Translations under genes and position numbers: made by a program
Notes under the pieces: generated by a model
Database searches by the model: none
Seen by the model: the letters and a program-made list of their open reading frames with translations, nothing else
Told to the model about the DNA's origin: nothing
Origin: Toxotes chatareus
Lineage: Eukaryota > Chordata > Actinopteri > Toxotidae
Direction of reading: 5' to 3'
Assembly: GCA_016801885.1 (NCBI GenBank)
Contig: JAFBJY010000298.1
Location: 1-64,000 of the forward strand
Length of the DNA stretch: 64,000 nt
Part shown: piece after piece, positions 20,901 to 35,455 of the stretch
How the letters are laid out: every line of letters begins with the position of its first letter
Position numbering within the stretch: the first letter of the stretch is position 1

Positions 20901-23818
20901 ATCCAACACTTGCTAATTGACTCTTTACTTTGGAACAATTTCATCTTCACCTTCAGTTGACTTTTATATTTCTTCACATACAAAGCAAATATTCCACATT
21001 AAGACAGAAAGAAATGTTTCTTCACTCTTTGCTTTATGATCTGTGATGTTTATAGTGACTGAAGTTAATGAGAGCTGTGTTTGACTTTTAGTATCTGACT
21101 GTTTTTAAGCTGCATCCTGTTGGTTCAGGTGTTTGGAGTTTCCATTTTCCAAACTTGTACATTCTCAACCTTCTTCAGCTCTGAACAGATGATGAAACAC
21201 TCAACGCTTTCAAGCAGGAACTTTGTCTCCTAAACTCACATCTTTTATTCTTTATTCAGGTTGACTTTCTGCAGTTTGTCAAAGATCAGCTGTGCTTCTC
21301 TGGTCTCAGCTCTGAAGTCCAACCCCTCCCATCTGAGACACCTGGACCTGAGTGCAAACTGGAACCTGCAGGATTCAGGAGTGAAGCATCTGTGTGGTTT
21401 TCTGCAGAGTCCAGACTGTGGACTGGAGACTCTGAGGTCAGACTCCATTGTTTACTTGTGTGCTGAGATGAAAGATGAAAGATGATGTGAAAGTTGTGCT
21501 GACAGTAAAGTGCAGACATCACACTGATATTATACTGATCCACACTGAGGATCTTCATGGTAAAGTCTGTTTTCTTCTTCTGTGGTTTAGTCCACTGACT
21601 GTGGCAGAGCAGTGTTGAGCTACAGATTTCAAAGCTTCATTTAACAAGAAAAAAGCTTCACTCTTTAAATCACATCCAAGTTTTTTCCACACTCACATCA
21701 ACAAATATATATTCAGTATTTTCTTCTTCCAACACGACTAGAAAGTGATGAGACTAAAGTCAAAGTGACTCAGATATTCAGAACAAACTCAGCATGTTTG
21801 TTAAATGTCGTCACCGTTACATGAAGTGAAAATCTTTTCCATTTTGTCTCAATCATTTGTTGCCTTTCCTCCAAACTTCAGCCTGAAATGTTTGTTCTCT
21901 GTCAAAACTTTAGGATCTTTAGTGGAATCTGAAACAAATGTCAACAACATGAGTTTGTATAGATGGAGCCACTGGTGGAGCTGGAAGAGTTTAAGAGCTG
22001 AAGTCACTATGTCTTTATTGAAGCAGCAGCATGTTGTCATTAATATTAATGAGAGCTGTGTTTGACTTTTAGTATCTGACTGTTTTTAAGCTGCATCCTG
22101 TTGGTTCAGGTGTTTGGAGTTTCCATTTTCCAAACTTGTCCATTCTCAACCTTCTTCAGCTCTGAACAGATGATGAAACACTCAACGCTTTCAAGCAGGA
22201 ACTTTGTCTCCTAAACTCACATCTTTTATTCTCTATTCAGGTTGAGTTCCTGCAGGTTGTCAGAGATCAGCTGTGCTTCTCTGGCCTCAGCTCTGAAGTC
22301 AACCCGTCCCATCTGAGACACCTGGACCTGAGTGAAAACGACCTGCAGGATTCAGGAGTGAAAGATCTGTGTGGTTTTCTGCAGAGTCCAGACTGTGGAC
22401 TGGAGACTCTGAGGTCAGTAGAGGGTTGGAGTCAGTCCATGCTGCTTTCATCAGTATTGTACTAAACACAGTTCGTATCAAAGCAAAGATCCAGTGTCTC
22501 CTGTAAACCTCCAACCTTCTCAGTGGCTGCTTTCCTCATTGAAGCTGTGAGAGGAGAACGGGCCTCAGGATGGGACAGAAAGACAGAGACGCAGAGGACA
22601 GTCAGCCAATCACAGCAGCCACAAGCTAATTGTGATCTGTTGTTGTTGTTGTTGTTGTTGTGTTCATGTCAACAGGAAATAAAGCTGGATCACAGTTGAC
22701 AGCCTCACAGGATGTGTAGAGACAGTTGTCCTCATTGGTCCAACTGTCCTACCATCACATCTAATCTGAGACTGTTTGTTGTCTCATTTCAACAGTAAAG
22801 AATTGATGAGTTTGATCTTTGTCACAGCTCTGAGATCAGTCTGACTGCAGCCTGCAAATCACTGGCTCTGATTTCAGAGAAGCATCATGACATTTTGTCA
22901 GCATGTGGTCTGATACAGAGCAGAACCTCTGCTGAAGTCCAGTGATCACATCTGTATATCTGTCCATCTGTCAGATACTTTCAGTGACAGCCTCCATGTT
23001 TATTTGTCAGCTGATATTTCAGAAGCAGATCAGATGTTCATCAACACACAGAGACTCTTTCTTTAAATGGAACATGAGTTGACATGTAACAGCAGTGAAT
23101 CCATCACTAAACTGTTTGTGCAGTAATGAAGCTTCATGACTCAGCAGTTTATTTCCACTGTGGACTTGAGTGAAATGTTCAGAGTAAACAGACTTGATGC
23201 TAAAAGTCTCTGCAGGTGTGTGAGCTTCCAGCTCAGTGTCTTCACTCCAATATGTTAACATGAGAGCTGAGAGGAAGCTGCTACACTACACAGCTGCTCC
23301 ACTTCTGCTCTGAACAGGACTGAAGTCCCTGCTGCTCTTTATACTGGATGTGCTGCATCAGTGACTGACAGCTGATGAAGTGAGTCTCTGTAAACACTGA
23401 TTTATCACCTCTGTTGTCTGTCTTCTTCTATCAACAGTTGGATGAAGTGATCTTTCTAAAGGAGAGAGTGAAGAGGACGGTGTGTGTGTGTGTGAGAGAG
23501 GACGAGCTGTGTCCTGATGATCCAGAGAGGTTGAAGCAGCAGCAGCTTGTGTGTAGAGAGGCTCTGATTGGTCCATGTTACTGGGAGGTAGAGTGGAGAG
23601 GAGAGCTTCATCCAGCAGTGACTGACAGAGGAACCAGAAGAAGTGGAGAAGACTCTCAGTGCTGCAGTCTGAACTGCTCTGAGAACAGCTCCACTGTCAA
23701 GTCCACCATCATCCCTGTGTGTTCCTCTGGATCTGAAAGAGATCTGTCCCTCTACACAGAAGGACTGCTCTGTCCTTCTACACAGTCTGTCACAGGGAGA
23801 CCCCGTGCCCTAAAGTAA
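10208..23818 (+). CDS. NLRC3-like fish NLR gene (FISNA-NACHT-LRR-B30.2), frameshifted
   Basis: This is a fish-specific NLR of the expanded NLR-C/NLRC3-like class, a cytosolic innate immune ATPase whose LRR and B30.2 parts are thought to sense ligands. Coding exons, all with GT/AG borders, are 10208-10296, 10409-10549, 11091-11169, 11331-11559, 11725-13529, 14266-14439, 18040-18211, 19673-19846, 21260-21436, 22241-22413 and 23438-23818. Phases agree from the start ATG to the first LRR exon if one extra T in the NACHT exon is ignored. That gives about 781 residues before the LRRs. Three exons carry small frameshifts (1805 instead of 1804, 172 and 173 instead of 174). The last exon does not join in frame. 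It is therefore either a recent pseudogene or an intact gene with sequence errors. An inverted copy of the 3' half lies at 45787-49960. The identity is secure; the functional state is not. Confidence 0.85.
11725..13529 (+). CDS. NLR FISNA-NACHT-winged-helix exon, one frameshift
   Basis: The acceptor (cattcag) at 11718-11724 opens a single large exon. Residues from about 186 form the FISNA domain (C-Q-R-K-L-K-S ... Y-I-T-E-G-G). The NACHT ATPase follows, with Walker A G-V-A-G-I-G-K-T at about residues 277-284 (12015-12038) and Walker B L-F-I-F-D-G-L-D-E at about 349-357 (12231-12257). The later motifs include L-W-I-T-T-R-P-A-A (sensor 1). Winged-helix and HD2 segments follow (S-V-Y-S-G-V-F-T, then F-V-H-L-S-L-Q-E-F-L-A-A-L). 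A run of five T at 12782-12786 in place of four shifts the frame, so translation would stop at 12788. The open frame resumes from 12760 in another phase, and the protein on both sides fits the family without a gap. The donor is ct|gtaagt at 13530. Confidence 0.92.
13690..13955. mobile_element. Probable DNA-transposon remnant in NLR intron
   Basis: The segment runs from aaagagccaagtctcagctt to aatacttacggccttgactg and contains the phrase tgtccaaatacttacgg. It resembles non-coding end sequences of fish Tc1/mariner-like elements. No transposase and no target duplication are visible. The assignment rests on sequence recall only. Confidence 0.35.
14266..14439 (+). CDS. NLR LRR exon 1 (intact)
   Basis: This is a 174-nt exon between ttcag and gtcagt with phase 2 at both ends, so it can be gained or lost without shifting the frame. 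It encodes 58 residues: one ribonuclease-inhibitor-type LRR repeat pair with L-S-S-C-N-L-S-E, L-R-H-L-D-L-S-N-N-K-L and S-P-H-C-R-L-E-T-L-R. It follows the NACHT exon after a 736-nt intron. Confidence 0.93.
14741..14915. repeat. GT and GATA microsatellites
   Basis: A pure GT run covers 14741-14779. A GATA/GATATA tetranucleotide repeat covers about 14869-14915. Both are intronic to the NLR gene. The reading frames over them encode only repeated His-Thr or Tyr-Leu-Ser-Ile residues and are not genes. Confidence 0.9.
15447..15860. mobile_element. Nested non-autonomous hAT element (414 bp)
   Basis: Perfect 20-bp terminal inverted repeats begin cagtgttggggagtaacgga, and similarity extends about 15 bases further with mismatches. 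The element is flanked by a perfect 8-bp target duplication (cgtatgga) at 15439-15446 and 15861-15868. It encodes no transposase. It sits inside the BED-finger coding region of the 15107-16295 element. Removing it together with one copy of the duplication restores the reading frame of the host transposon, so it jumped in after that element. Confidence 0.95.
15835..16059 (+). pseudogene. hAT transposase BED-finger fragment
   Basis: This frame encodes a BED-type zinc finger: a W-N-W-F-G-F lead, C-K-V-C at the metal-binding Cys pair, then N-T-T-N-L-F-N-H-L-K-R-Q-H with the His residues. The true upstream part lies at 15380-15446 on the other side of the nested element. The first eight or nine residues of this frame come from the nested element's end. 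No catalytic region follows. It is transposon-derived. Confidence 0.8.
16743..17765. mobile_element. Non-autonomous hAT element (1,023 bp) with 8-bp target duplication
   Basis: Terminal inverted repeats are taggggtgtgcc at the left and taggagtgtgcc as the reverse complement of the right end. The subterminal regions are rich in attcgattcgatt-type motifs. A perfect 8-bp target duplication, ctgtggac, lies at 16735-16742 and 17766-17773. The longest internal frame (17318-17704) has no transposase similarity that I can see. The insertion is in the NLR intron between LRR exons 1 and 2. Confidence 0.93.
18040..18211 (+). pseudogene. NLR LRR exon 2 with 2-nt deletion
   Basis: Acceptor tcattacag and donor gtcagt flank 172 nt instead of 174. 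The exon starts in frame (L-S-D) but two bases are missing where the cysteine-glycine pair of the LRR should be (gactggactctcag). Downstream the other frame reads clean LRR sequence (V-V-A-S-A-L-M-S-N-N-S-H-L-T-E-L-D-L-S-G-N-N-L). A stop (TAA) appears in the shifted frame within about 12 codons. The splice sites remain good. Confidence 0.88.
19673..19846 (+). CDS. NLR LRR exon 3 (intact)
   Basis: A 174-nt phase-2 exon between ttattcag and gtcaga. It encodes 58 residues: L-S-L-C-S-L-S-E-I-S-C-A-S-L-A-S-A-L-K-S, then L-R-H-L-D-L-R-G-N-N-L-Q-D-S-G-V and C-G-L-E-T-L-R. There are no stops. Its counterpart in the inverted arm is 48745-48917, which has a 1-nt deletion. Confidence 0.92.
21260..21436 (+). 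CDS. NLR LRR exon 4, hybrid with one extra codon
   Basis: A 177-nt exon encoding 59 residues with intact LRR sequence and one extra residue (S-A-N-W-N-L in place of S-x-N-x-L). Its upstream intron matches the sequence before LRR exon 5 (offset 981 bases from about 21066). Its downstream intron start (gactccattgtttacttgtg) matches that after LRR exon 3. The inverted arm lacks an equivalent exon. The exon is therefore best explained as the product of unequal crossing-over or gene conversion between exons 3 and 5. Confidence 0.9.
22241..22413 (+). pseudogene. NLR LRR exon 5 with 1-nt deletion
   Basis: Acceptor ctattcag and donor gtcagt flank 173 nt instead of 174. One C is missing in the K-S-N-P-S-H segment (aagtcaacccg), which shifts the frame and brings a TGA shortly after. 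The rest reads normal LRR sequence in the other phase. The counterpart exon in the inverted arm (47117-47290) is 174 nt and open, so the loss is specific to this copy or is a sequencing error. Confidence 0.88.
22638..22661. repeat. TTG microsatellite
   Basis: A (TTG)n run of about eight units in the last NLR intron. The inverted arm has the matching CAA run at about 46869-46887 and the tandem copy a shorter one near 63126-63143, so all derive from one ancestral sequence. Confidence 0.85.
23438..23818 (+). pseudogene. NLR B30.2 (PRY/SPRY) exon, degraded and truncated
   Basis: Acceptor ctatcaacag is followed by 127 codons. The frame contains recognisable B30.2 blocks: R-E-D-E-L-C-P-D-D-P-E-R, C-R-E-A-L-I-G-P-C-Y-W-E-V-E-W, then A-V-T-D-R-G-T-R-R and C-S-L-N-C-S. 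The first strand of PRY is replaced by a GT/GA-rich stretch. The SPRY core after S-S-G-S-E-R is lost. The open frame begins in phase 0, whereas the preceding LRR exons end in phase 2, so splicing from them would give an early stop. B30.2 domains are common C-terminal parts of fish NLRs; this one is unlikely to fold. Confidence 0.78.
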
Positions 23819-26297
23819 GGCACATGCACTACACACTCTCAGGTAGATTTTATCAAAATGTTAATACTTGGTGGAAACTGCTGGTGGGATGTGTGTGATA
23901 TGAACATTTGGAGGAGGGGTGAAGGAGAGAAGACACATTGTGACTGTGTATTTGATTTATTGAATTTAAATTGTGTTCACCTGTCTCCTTTGTTGCACTT
24001 CTTCCTCTGTCAGACCAGGAACAGCCTAACCTGAGCTGGGGCGGTCCACTTGGTTAAATAGGGGGGTTCACAGGGCAAGAAACCAAGTGTGGTAGACTGG
24101 GAGGGGTGTTTTGTTTTGTTGTGAAATAACCAATGTAAATATCTTGTTGAAAAAGAAATATGTGTTTTTAAAGTACATTTAAGTGAACCTATATTTGATA
24201 AGATGTTATTTGATATTGATATTATTGTAAGTGTGCTGGGAGACATAATTGATTTTGATTTCTTGAGAAGGTGTAATCCACCAGTATAAAAGTGAGGAGG
24301 CTGTGGTCTCTGGGGGCTAGAGAGGAAAGAGTCCAGGAAACAGTCAGAAAAACCCAGTGTCCACACAGGAACCAGGAGCCACACAGAGCACAAATACTGG
24401 AACAGACTCAGACAAGACAACTGACTAACTGACAAAGAGACAGAGGAAGCAAGGAGACTTAAATACACTGACAATGGCAGACAATCAACAAAGGTGGGAA
24501 AGAAAGACGAGAAGCAAACTGGGATACACACGGGCAGGACTTCAAAGTAAAACAGGAAATACTGAACAAAATTCAAGAAACCAAAACAAGAGTCTTCATT
24601 ATTCCAGAAACAGAACAAAAGGAGCTGCTACAGGTCTGATCATGACAAAGAGTCCATACAGTCCAAACAATGTTCAACCAAAGTCCAAAGCAGTCCAAAG
24701 AGTTCAAGACAGCCACCAAGGGGCTGATCATAACAGTCTGGACGTGGGTTGATGACGTGATGACAGTCAGGTGTGTAGGTGAGTTGGTGGGAAGAGAATC
24801 CAGGTCACCACACTCAGGCCTGAACACACACACACACAGAAGACACACGAACAGGTGGAGAGCACCACACAGGGACAAACAAGACAGATCAGGGGAGGGG
24901 ACACAGAGGAGGCACAATGGATGAGGGACAGAGCCTGTCTGATCTGAGCAGAGAAAGGATGTAATGACTATCTATTTGGATTTACCTTTAAAAATAAATG
25001 ACTGGGTTTCTAATTATAAAAGAAAAAGCTGTTAATGTAAGACCACTTCAAGTATAACATTAAATTCTAAAATTAGACTTAGTTATAAAACATAATTTAC
25101 TTGCATCTACCTTGAAAAGCAACACTTTCTTATAAAACATTTTAAACTGTCGCTCATTGAGGGATCTGGAAAACATCCCCCTCACTCAGTGAAAAACACA
25201 CACAAACATTAGCAGTGTAAAGTGAGAAGAAATGGACTGAAGCAGGAAGTTTTTTGTGTGCTTTTACTTTGGAAACCTTCAAACCTCTTCCTCTTTCAGG
25301 TCAGCTTCTGGGGGCGTGTTTGTTTTCATGGAGTGTGCACATGAGGATGCAGCCACAGGACTCCAGCAGTTGCCAGTTACCCTGTTAGGTTGTACCAAGT
25401 GTTGAGGGCAGAGAGAGGGGAGTGGTTAGGTGGGAAGTTGAAGTTTGGTTTTAGTTTGGTATTTCTTTAGATTATTACGTAGTTTGTTGACCTGCATTGG
25501 CTCATTGTCATGTACAGTTTGTATGTAGAAATGTTTGCTAAGAGTAAAGGTGAATAAATGTTTTTAAAATACTGTGTGAATGTCTGGGGGGCTCAATGTT
25601 GGAGGGGGGGGAGGGGGGGGACATTTTGCAGGTGTAAGAGCAGAATTGTTTGGCCAGAGAGAGAGAGAGGTCAGGATGGAGTCCTCTGCTGCTGAGACTG
25701 GCTTCATCAGGAAAACTGTTTGTGGCTAACATTCAGCTACCTTTCTGTAAGATTGTGAGCTTGTATATTTTGTTAATGGACACAAGAAGAAAAACCCTCT
25801 GCTTGTCTGATGCTGCTTCTTTCTCTACCACGCTCTACATCCTAAACCCCTCGGTGTTCACCAACATCAATACCTAACAAAACCTACACAGAATATTTGG
25901 CCCTCAACCTGACATTGTGTGAATGTATTATAAACAGACAGATCAGTTAATTCAGGATCCACATGCAGGACTATAGACACAGAGGTTGGAGTAAGATTAA
26001 CATGGTTTTATTGAAGCCAGGACTGATGTGAATCAGAGTCTTTAGTCGGAGCAGGGCAGGCAGAGGCAGGATCACAGGAGTCAGGTTGGGCCTGGGCCTG
26101 TGCTGCAGAGAGGCAGGGAAGGATGAGTGTGGTGGAAATCCTCCAGGTGACCAGACGAGCAGAAAGGACACAGAGCGTGGTGAGGCTGCAGGATCTTTGA
26201 TTACCTACAAGTGCATTTTTATCCAACACTGGCTCAGACACACAGTAATCTAGGGATGGCGTTTTGGTTCATTCTCAATCAAAGATGGAGATAAAAG
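23819..26297. other. Gene-free stretch downstream of the NLR gene
   Basis: No gene was recognised. Bases 24300-24960 are purine-rich with short frames on both strands and may be transposon-derived, but I cannot place them. Guanine runs occur at 25602-25620. The phrase gtgaataaatg near 25550 is a possible polyadenylation signal without a gene to serve. Confidence 0.45.
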
Positions 26298-26345
26298 GCT
26301 TACAGCACCTGGTATTCCCAGGCGGTCTCCCATCCAAGTACTAAC
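26298..26345 (-). rRNA. 5S rRNA fragment (3' 48 nt)
   Basis: On the minus strand this reads gttagtacttggatgggaga, then the rest of the 5S rRNA 3' end to the gtgctgtaagc terminus. It covers the C-box of the internal promoter and the 3' stem. The first 70 or so bases of 5S rRNA are missing, so it is not a functional gene. It directly abuts a dispersed repeat (from 26370) shared with 3283-3372. Confidence 0.85.
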
Positions 26346-26369
26346 AGAGAACCACACACTCACACCTAT

Positions 26370-26459
26370 GAGAGATGAAGAACCCTCTGAAATCAGTCCT
26401 GGAGTCCTTGAAGGAGGACTTATTATGGACTGATAGGAGACAGAAAGACACTTTACACT
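26370..26459. repeat. Dispersed repeat shared with 3283-3372
   Basis: Ninety bases here match 3283-3372 with about three differences. The plus strand is open here (M-K-N-P-L-K-S-V-L-E-S-L-K), but I recognise no family and the frame is not conserved further. It is probably part of an unclassified mobile element or an old duplicated segment. Confidence 0.6.
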
Positions 26460-30925
<4,466 letters not shown>

Positions 30926-30927
30926 TT

Positions 30928-33690
30928 CCAATTCAATTCAATTCAATTCAATTCAATTTTATTTATATAGCGCCTTCCACAATCCAAATTGTCTCAAAGC
31001 GCTTTACAGAGACCCAGAGCCTGACCCCAGAGCAAGCACTTAAGGCGACAGTGGCAAGGAAAACTCCCTTTTAACAGGAAGAAACCTTGAGCAGAACCTG
31101 GCTCAGATGGGGACCCTCCTGCCGATGGCCGGGCTGGGTGAAAGGAGGAAAAGGAGGAAGATAGGACAGCTAGGAATGGAGGAGAGGGGAGAAAGACATG
31201 CAGCATAATACAGACAATGTGGGTCAGTATTTACATTACAGTTAGTGAACAGTTATTGGATAATGTGTGCTCAGCAGATTAGAATTATGAAACAGAGCAC
31301 GGAGGCAAAAAGCTGTCATGACTGGTAATTATTTACATTACAGTTTGCAAAGAATATTAATCAAATATTTATCTGTAGCAGAACGGAACATTAAACATGT
31401 TAGAAATAGATCATTGTAAACAATAAACAGCAGCAGGTGGGTGGAGCCAGGACCATAGGACATGCAGCTCCGGAGCCAGAGGTACCTGCAGTAAGGTACA
31501 GAGAAAGAGAGACCAGAGAGAAACAAACACAGGACTACGGGACAGAGAGGACACAGAGTTAATGACATGTAATAAAGGCTAATAAATTTGAGAGTGGGTC
31601 TGAGGAGAGAAAGAGAAAGAAGAAGAAGTGCATGAGTAAATCATGGGATGTCCCCAGCAGCCTAGGCCTATAGCAGCATAACTAGGGGATGATTCAGTTG
31701 CCTGAGCCAGCCCTACTAAGGGCTATATCCTTAACTGTAACAGTGTCTATAGAGATAATTGTGACTAACTATAAGTTTAATAAATAACTAGGACTGTAAC
31801 TACAACTAATTATAAGCTTTATCAAACAAGAAGGTTTTAAGCTTCGTTTTAAAATTAGAGAGGGTGTCTGCTTCCCGAACCCAAACTGGCAGTTGGTTCC
31901 ATAGGAGAGGGGCCTGATAGCTAAAGGCTCGGCCTCCCATTCTACTTTTAGAGATTTTGGGAACCATAAGCAAACCTGCATTCTGGGAACGAAGCAATCT
32001 GTTAGGATGATATGGTACTATCAGCTCTTTGAGATATGAAGGAGCCTGGCCATTGAGGGCCTTATATGTAAGGAGAAGGATTTTAAAATCAATTCTGGAT
32101 TTTACAGGAAGCCAATGAAGAGAAGTCAGTACAGGAGTAATGTGATCTCTCTTGCTAATTCCAGTCAGTACTCTCGCTGCAGCATTTTGGATCAGCTGGA
32201 TGCTTTTTAGAGAGTTAACTGGACATCCTGATGATAGGGAATTACAGTAGTCCAGCCTAGAAGTAACAAAAGCATGGACTAATTTTTCAGCATCACTCTG
32301 CGACAGAATGTTCCTAATCTTACTGATATTGCAGGTGAAAGAAGGCGGTCCTAGAGACTTGTTTTATATGTGAGTTAAAGGACAGATCCTGATCAAAAAT
32401 AACTCCAAGGTTCCTCACAGTCGTACTGGAGGCTAAATTAATGCCATCCAGAGTAACTATATGATTAGATAAACTGTTTCTGAGGTGTTTGGGACCAAAC
32501 AAAATAACCTCAGTTTTGTCTGAATTCAGAAGAAGAAAGTTACAGGTCATCCAGGCCTTTATGTCTTTAAGACATGCCTGAAGTATGGTTAACTGATCTG
32601 TTTCGTCTGGTTTCATAGATAAATATAGCTGGGTATCATCCGCATAGCAATGGAAATTTATTCCATGCTTCCTGATAATATTGCCTAGGGGAAGCATGTA
32701 TAAGGTGAACAGTATCGGTCCAAGCACAGAACCCTGTGGAACTCCATGACTTACTCTGGTATATATGGAGGATCATCATTAACATGAACAAACTGGTATC
32801 TATCTGATAGATATGATTTAAACCAGCCTAGTGCTGTTCCTTTAATCCCAATAACATGTTCCAATCTATCCAATAGGATATTATGATCAATGGTGTCAAA
32901 TGCAGCACTAAGATCTAGCAGGACAAGTATAGAGACGAGTCCATTATCTGATGCTATAAGAAGGTCGTTGGTAACTTTCACCAGTGCTGTCTCTGTGCTA
33001 TGATGAACTCTAAATCCTGACTGAAAAACTTCAAACAAACCGTTCCTATGTAGATGGTCGCACAACTGAGTTGCAACAGCCTTTTCAAGAATTTTAGAAT
33101 TAAAGGGGAGGTTGGATATAGGTCTATAGTTTGCCAAAATGTCAGAGTCCAGAGAAGGCTTTTTAAGTAAAGGTTTGATAACTGCAACCTTAAAAGCCTG
33201 TGGGACATATCCTGTAACCAACGAGAGATTTATCTGATCTAATATGTGAGTGCCAATCAAAGGCAGCACATCTTTAAGAAGTCTGGTCGGGATAGGATCC
33301 AAAAGACATGTTGATGATTTAGATTTAGAAACTATTGAAGTCAATTCAGCTAGATCTATGGGAGAGAAACAGTCTAACGACAAATCAGGACTGGCAGACA
33401 TTTCTAAAGATGCTGTTCTAGATATACCTACATCATTAACAGTTGTAGGCAGGATGAGATGGATTCTGTCTCTAATGTCTACTATTTTGTTGCTAAAGAA
33501 GCTCATAAAGTCATTACTAGTGAGAGCTAGAGGGATGGATGGTACAACAGAGCTATGGCTCTTTGTCAGCCTGGCTACAGTGCTGAAAAGAAACCTAGGG
33601 TTGTTCTTGTTTTCCTCTATTAATGATGAGTAATAGGCAGTTCTTGCCTTACGAAGGGCTTTTTTATACGTTATAAAGCTGGTCCAGGAA
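30928..33690 (-). mobile_element. Dead non-LTR retrotransposon (L2/CR1-like), 5'-truncated
   Basis: On the minus strand the element runs from about 33690 to a (TTGAA)n tail at 30957-30928. Frame 33506-32751 carries reverse-transcriptase blocks: A-N-Y-R-P-I-S-N-L-P-F, F-Q-S-G-F-R, and V-L-L-D-L-S-A-A-F-D-T-I-D-H with the first catalytic Asp. Frame 32727-32320 carries G-P-I-L-F-T-L-Y and the Y-A-D-D active site. The C-terminal segment (S-R-M-G-G-R-A-F-S-Y-Q-A-P-L-L-W-N) is at 31997-31800. Frameshifts near 32750 and 32330 break the ORF. The endonuclease domain is absent. The 3' UTR holds atttatatagcgcc, common in fish L2-like LINEs. One edge of the 16.6-kb duplication falls inside it at 33341-33344. 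Confidence 0.9.
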
Positions 33691-35455
33691 CAATATGAAA
33701 ACTTCAGTAGTATAAATTATAGAGCAACACAAGAGAAATGAAGAGATGAAAACCAACACCAACAGCAATCACGTCTACAAATGTTAGAAACATTCATTTT
33801 CATGAGTTAGTGATTTTCCTCCATCTCCATCTAAACCTCCACCTGAACATCACATACAAAGGAACATTAGTCAGTTTGTGTCTCTTCTGTATCATTTTCA
33901 GCAGGTAACCAGCCAACATTACATCACCTTGATCTATGACAGGATCCTGTCACATTTATTGCCTCAGTGTCACTGTAAATGTTTCCTTATTGAACTTCAT
34001 ATGCAGTGTGTATATTTGAACATGTCTGTGCTCAGAGATTCACTTTGAGTTATGAGCTTTGGTCTCAACTGCAGAAGTAAACTGGCAGAACAGTGAGACC
34101 TTAAGTGTGATTAGTTTCTTTGTGAGCTCATTATCAAGTCTGTCGAGGGCACAGGATGAAGCAGGATGAACGCTTTGTATTTTTAGGTAAGAAGTTTTTG
34201 GCCACAATCCCAGTTGTCATTTAAAGCACAGACTCATCACTCTGCCTCCACAAAGGCTCTAATCTAGTCACACACTGCTTCACAGTCAAAAGAGAGAAAC
34301 AAATAAATAAAACAATAAGAACAGCAGATAAAATACAAGAGAAGAGCAGATATAGAACACAAGTGTAAACATAAAATACTATGTTACCTAAAAACCTGTC
34401 TGAACAGATGGATTTGTATCTGCTTTGTGAAAGAGTCCACAGAGTCCACACACCTCAGACTTACTGGGAGATTATTCCAAAGTTTAGAGGCTGCAAACTG
34501 GAAAGCACAATCTTCCTGAGTCTTAAAACATGTCCGAGGTACATTTAGAAAGTCCTGACCTAAGAGATCAGCTCATGCTGTGGGGGTGCAGAAGGTCCAT
34601 GGTATACTGTGGAGCCTGGACATGTAACAGTCACTTCTGCACAATGAACTTCAGTGATGGTTTAGGATTGAATTTTTTTGAAGTCAGCACATTATACAGG
34701 GACAGTGATACACCTGGATGTGTTTCATTCAAAAATAAAAATACTACCTTCTTCAACTAATACTGTATGTCAGCTTTCAGGGAGTCTGAAGACACCAACC
34801 ACCAACAGTGTGAGCTGCACACTGAATGTGATATTTCAGAGTTCTTTGAGTCCTCATATTAAAATGTGAAGTTGAAGGAGCTGGAGAAGTAAAACACAAA
34901 AGTGTAATACAAACCCATTCAAATAGGATTTTCCATTGTGGTGGTTGTAGTCACATCAAGTCATGATATGAATGGTCACTAACACTCAAACTGTGCTGGA
35001 ACAGTGAAAAAAGTGTTTTTCCACTTTACTGCACAGCAAATGAAGTTGTTGATCTGAGCTTCTACTAAAGCACTGCCAACTCACTGATAACTACAATCAA
35101 TATTCCTACAACTTTTTCCCAGTTAAGCAGGAAAAGTTTGGTTTGCATTATCAGAAACATAACACAGCTCTGATATGGCTGTAATTGATCAGTAAACAGT
35201 GACATAAGGCTGATATCCCAAAGTACAAACAAGAGCACAGGAGTGAGACTAAACTCCAAACTGTAGAGACTGAGGTAGAAGCTGCAAAAGTCCTGAGAGC
35301 TGAAAACAGAGAGACGTTTTTAGAACAGAGCTTTCTCTCTAATCTTCAGCATAGATACACAAGTTTAGCTACTGAAGACACAGCTAAGGAGAGGAGAATG
35401 TTAAGAGTTGGCAATGACTGTGTTATGAATGGCTGTGTCACCAAGCCGGGTCACA
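33691..35455. other. Gene-free stretch, duplicated at about 50290-52070
   Basis: No gene is recognised. Bases 34220-34560 (minus) hold a stretch with cacacctcagacttactggg of possible LINE or SINE origin. The homologous stretch in the second copy differs mainly by 1-3 base indels. Confidence 0.5.

Larger units (their letters stand above)
18440..23741 (+). repeat. Left arm of inverted duplication (NLR 3' half)
   Basis: This 5.3-kb segment holds the intron after LRR exon 2, LRR exons 3-5 and most of the B30.2 exon. Its reverse complement matches 45787-49960 with high identity over both exons and introns. The left arm is about 1.1 kb longer, mostly because it has one extra LRR exon with its intron. 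Homology ends at 23741 on one side, where the B30.2 exons diverge abruptly. On the other side it ends at 18440-18443, the four bases shared with LINE sequence at the tandem junction. Confidence 0.9.

Noticed and set aside
24010..24618. 202-codon minus-strand ORF downstream of the NLR gene
   Set aside because: Hydrophobic, Ser/Leu/Phe-rich composition comes from a purine-rich opposite strand; there is no recognisable domain, signal or splice context, and no second copy to test conservation.
32978..33633. Plus-strand and alternative-frame ORFs over the LINE
   Set aside because: They are shadows of the minus-strand reverse transcriptase and show no motifs of their own.
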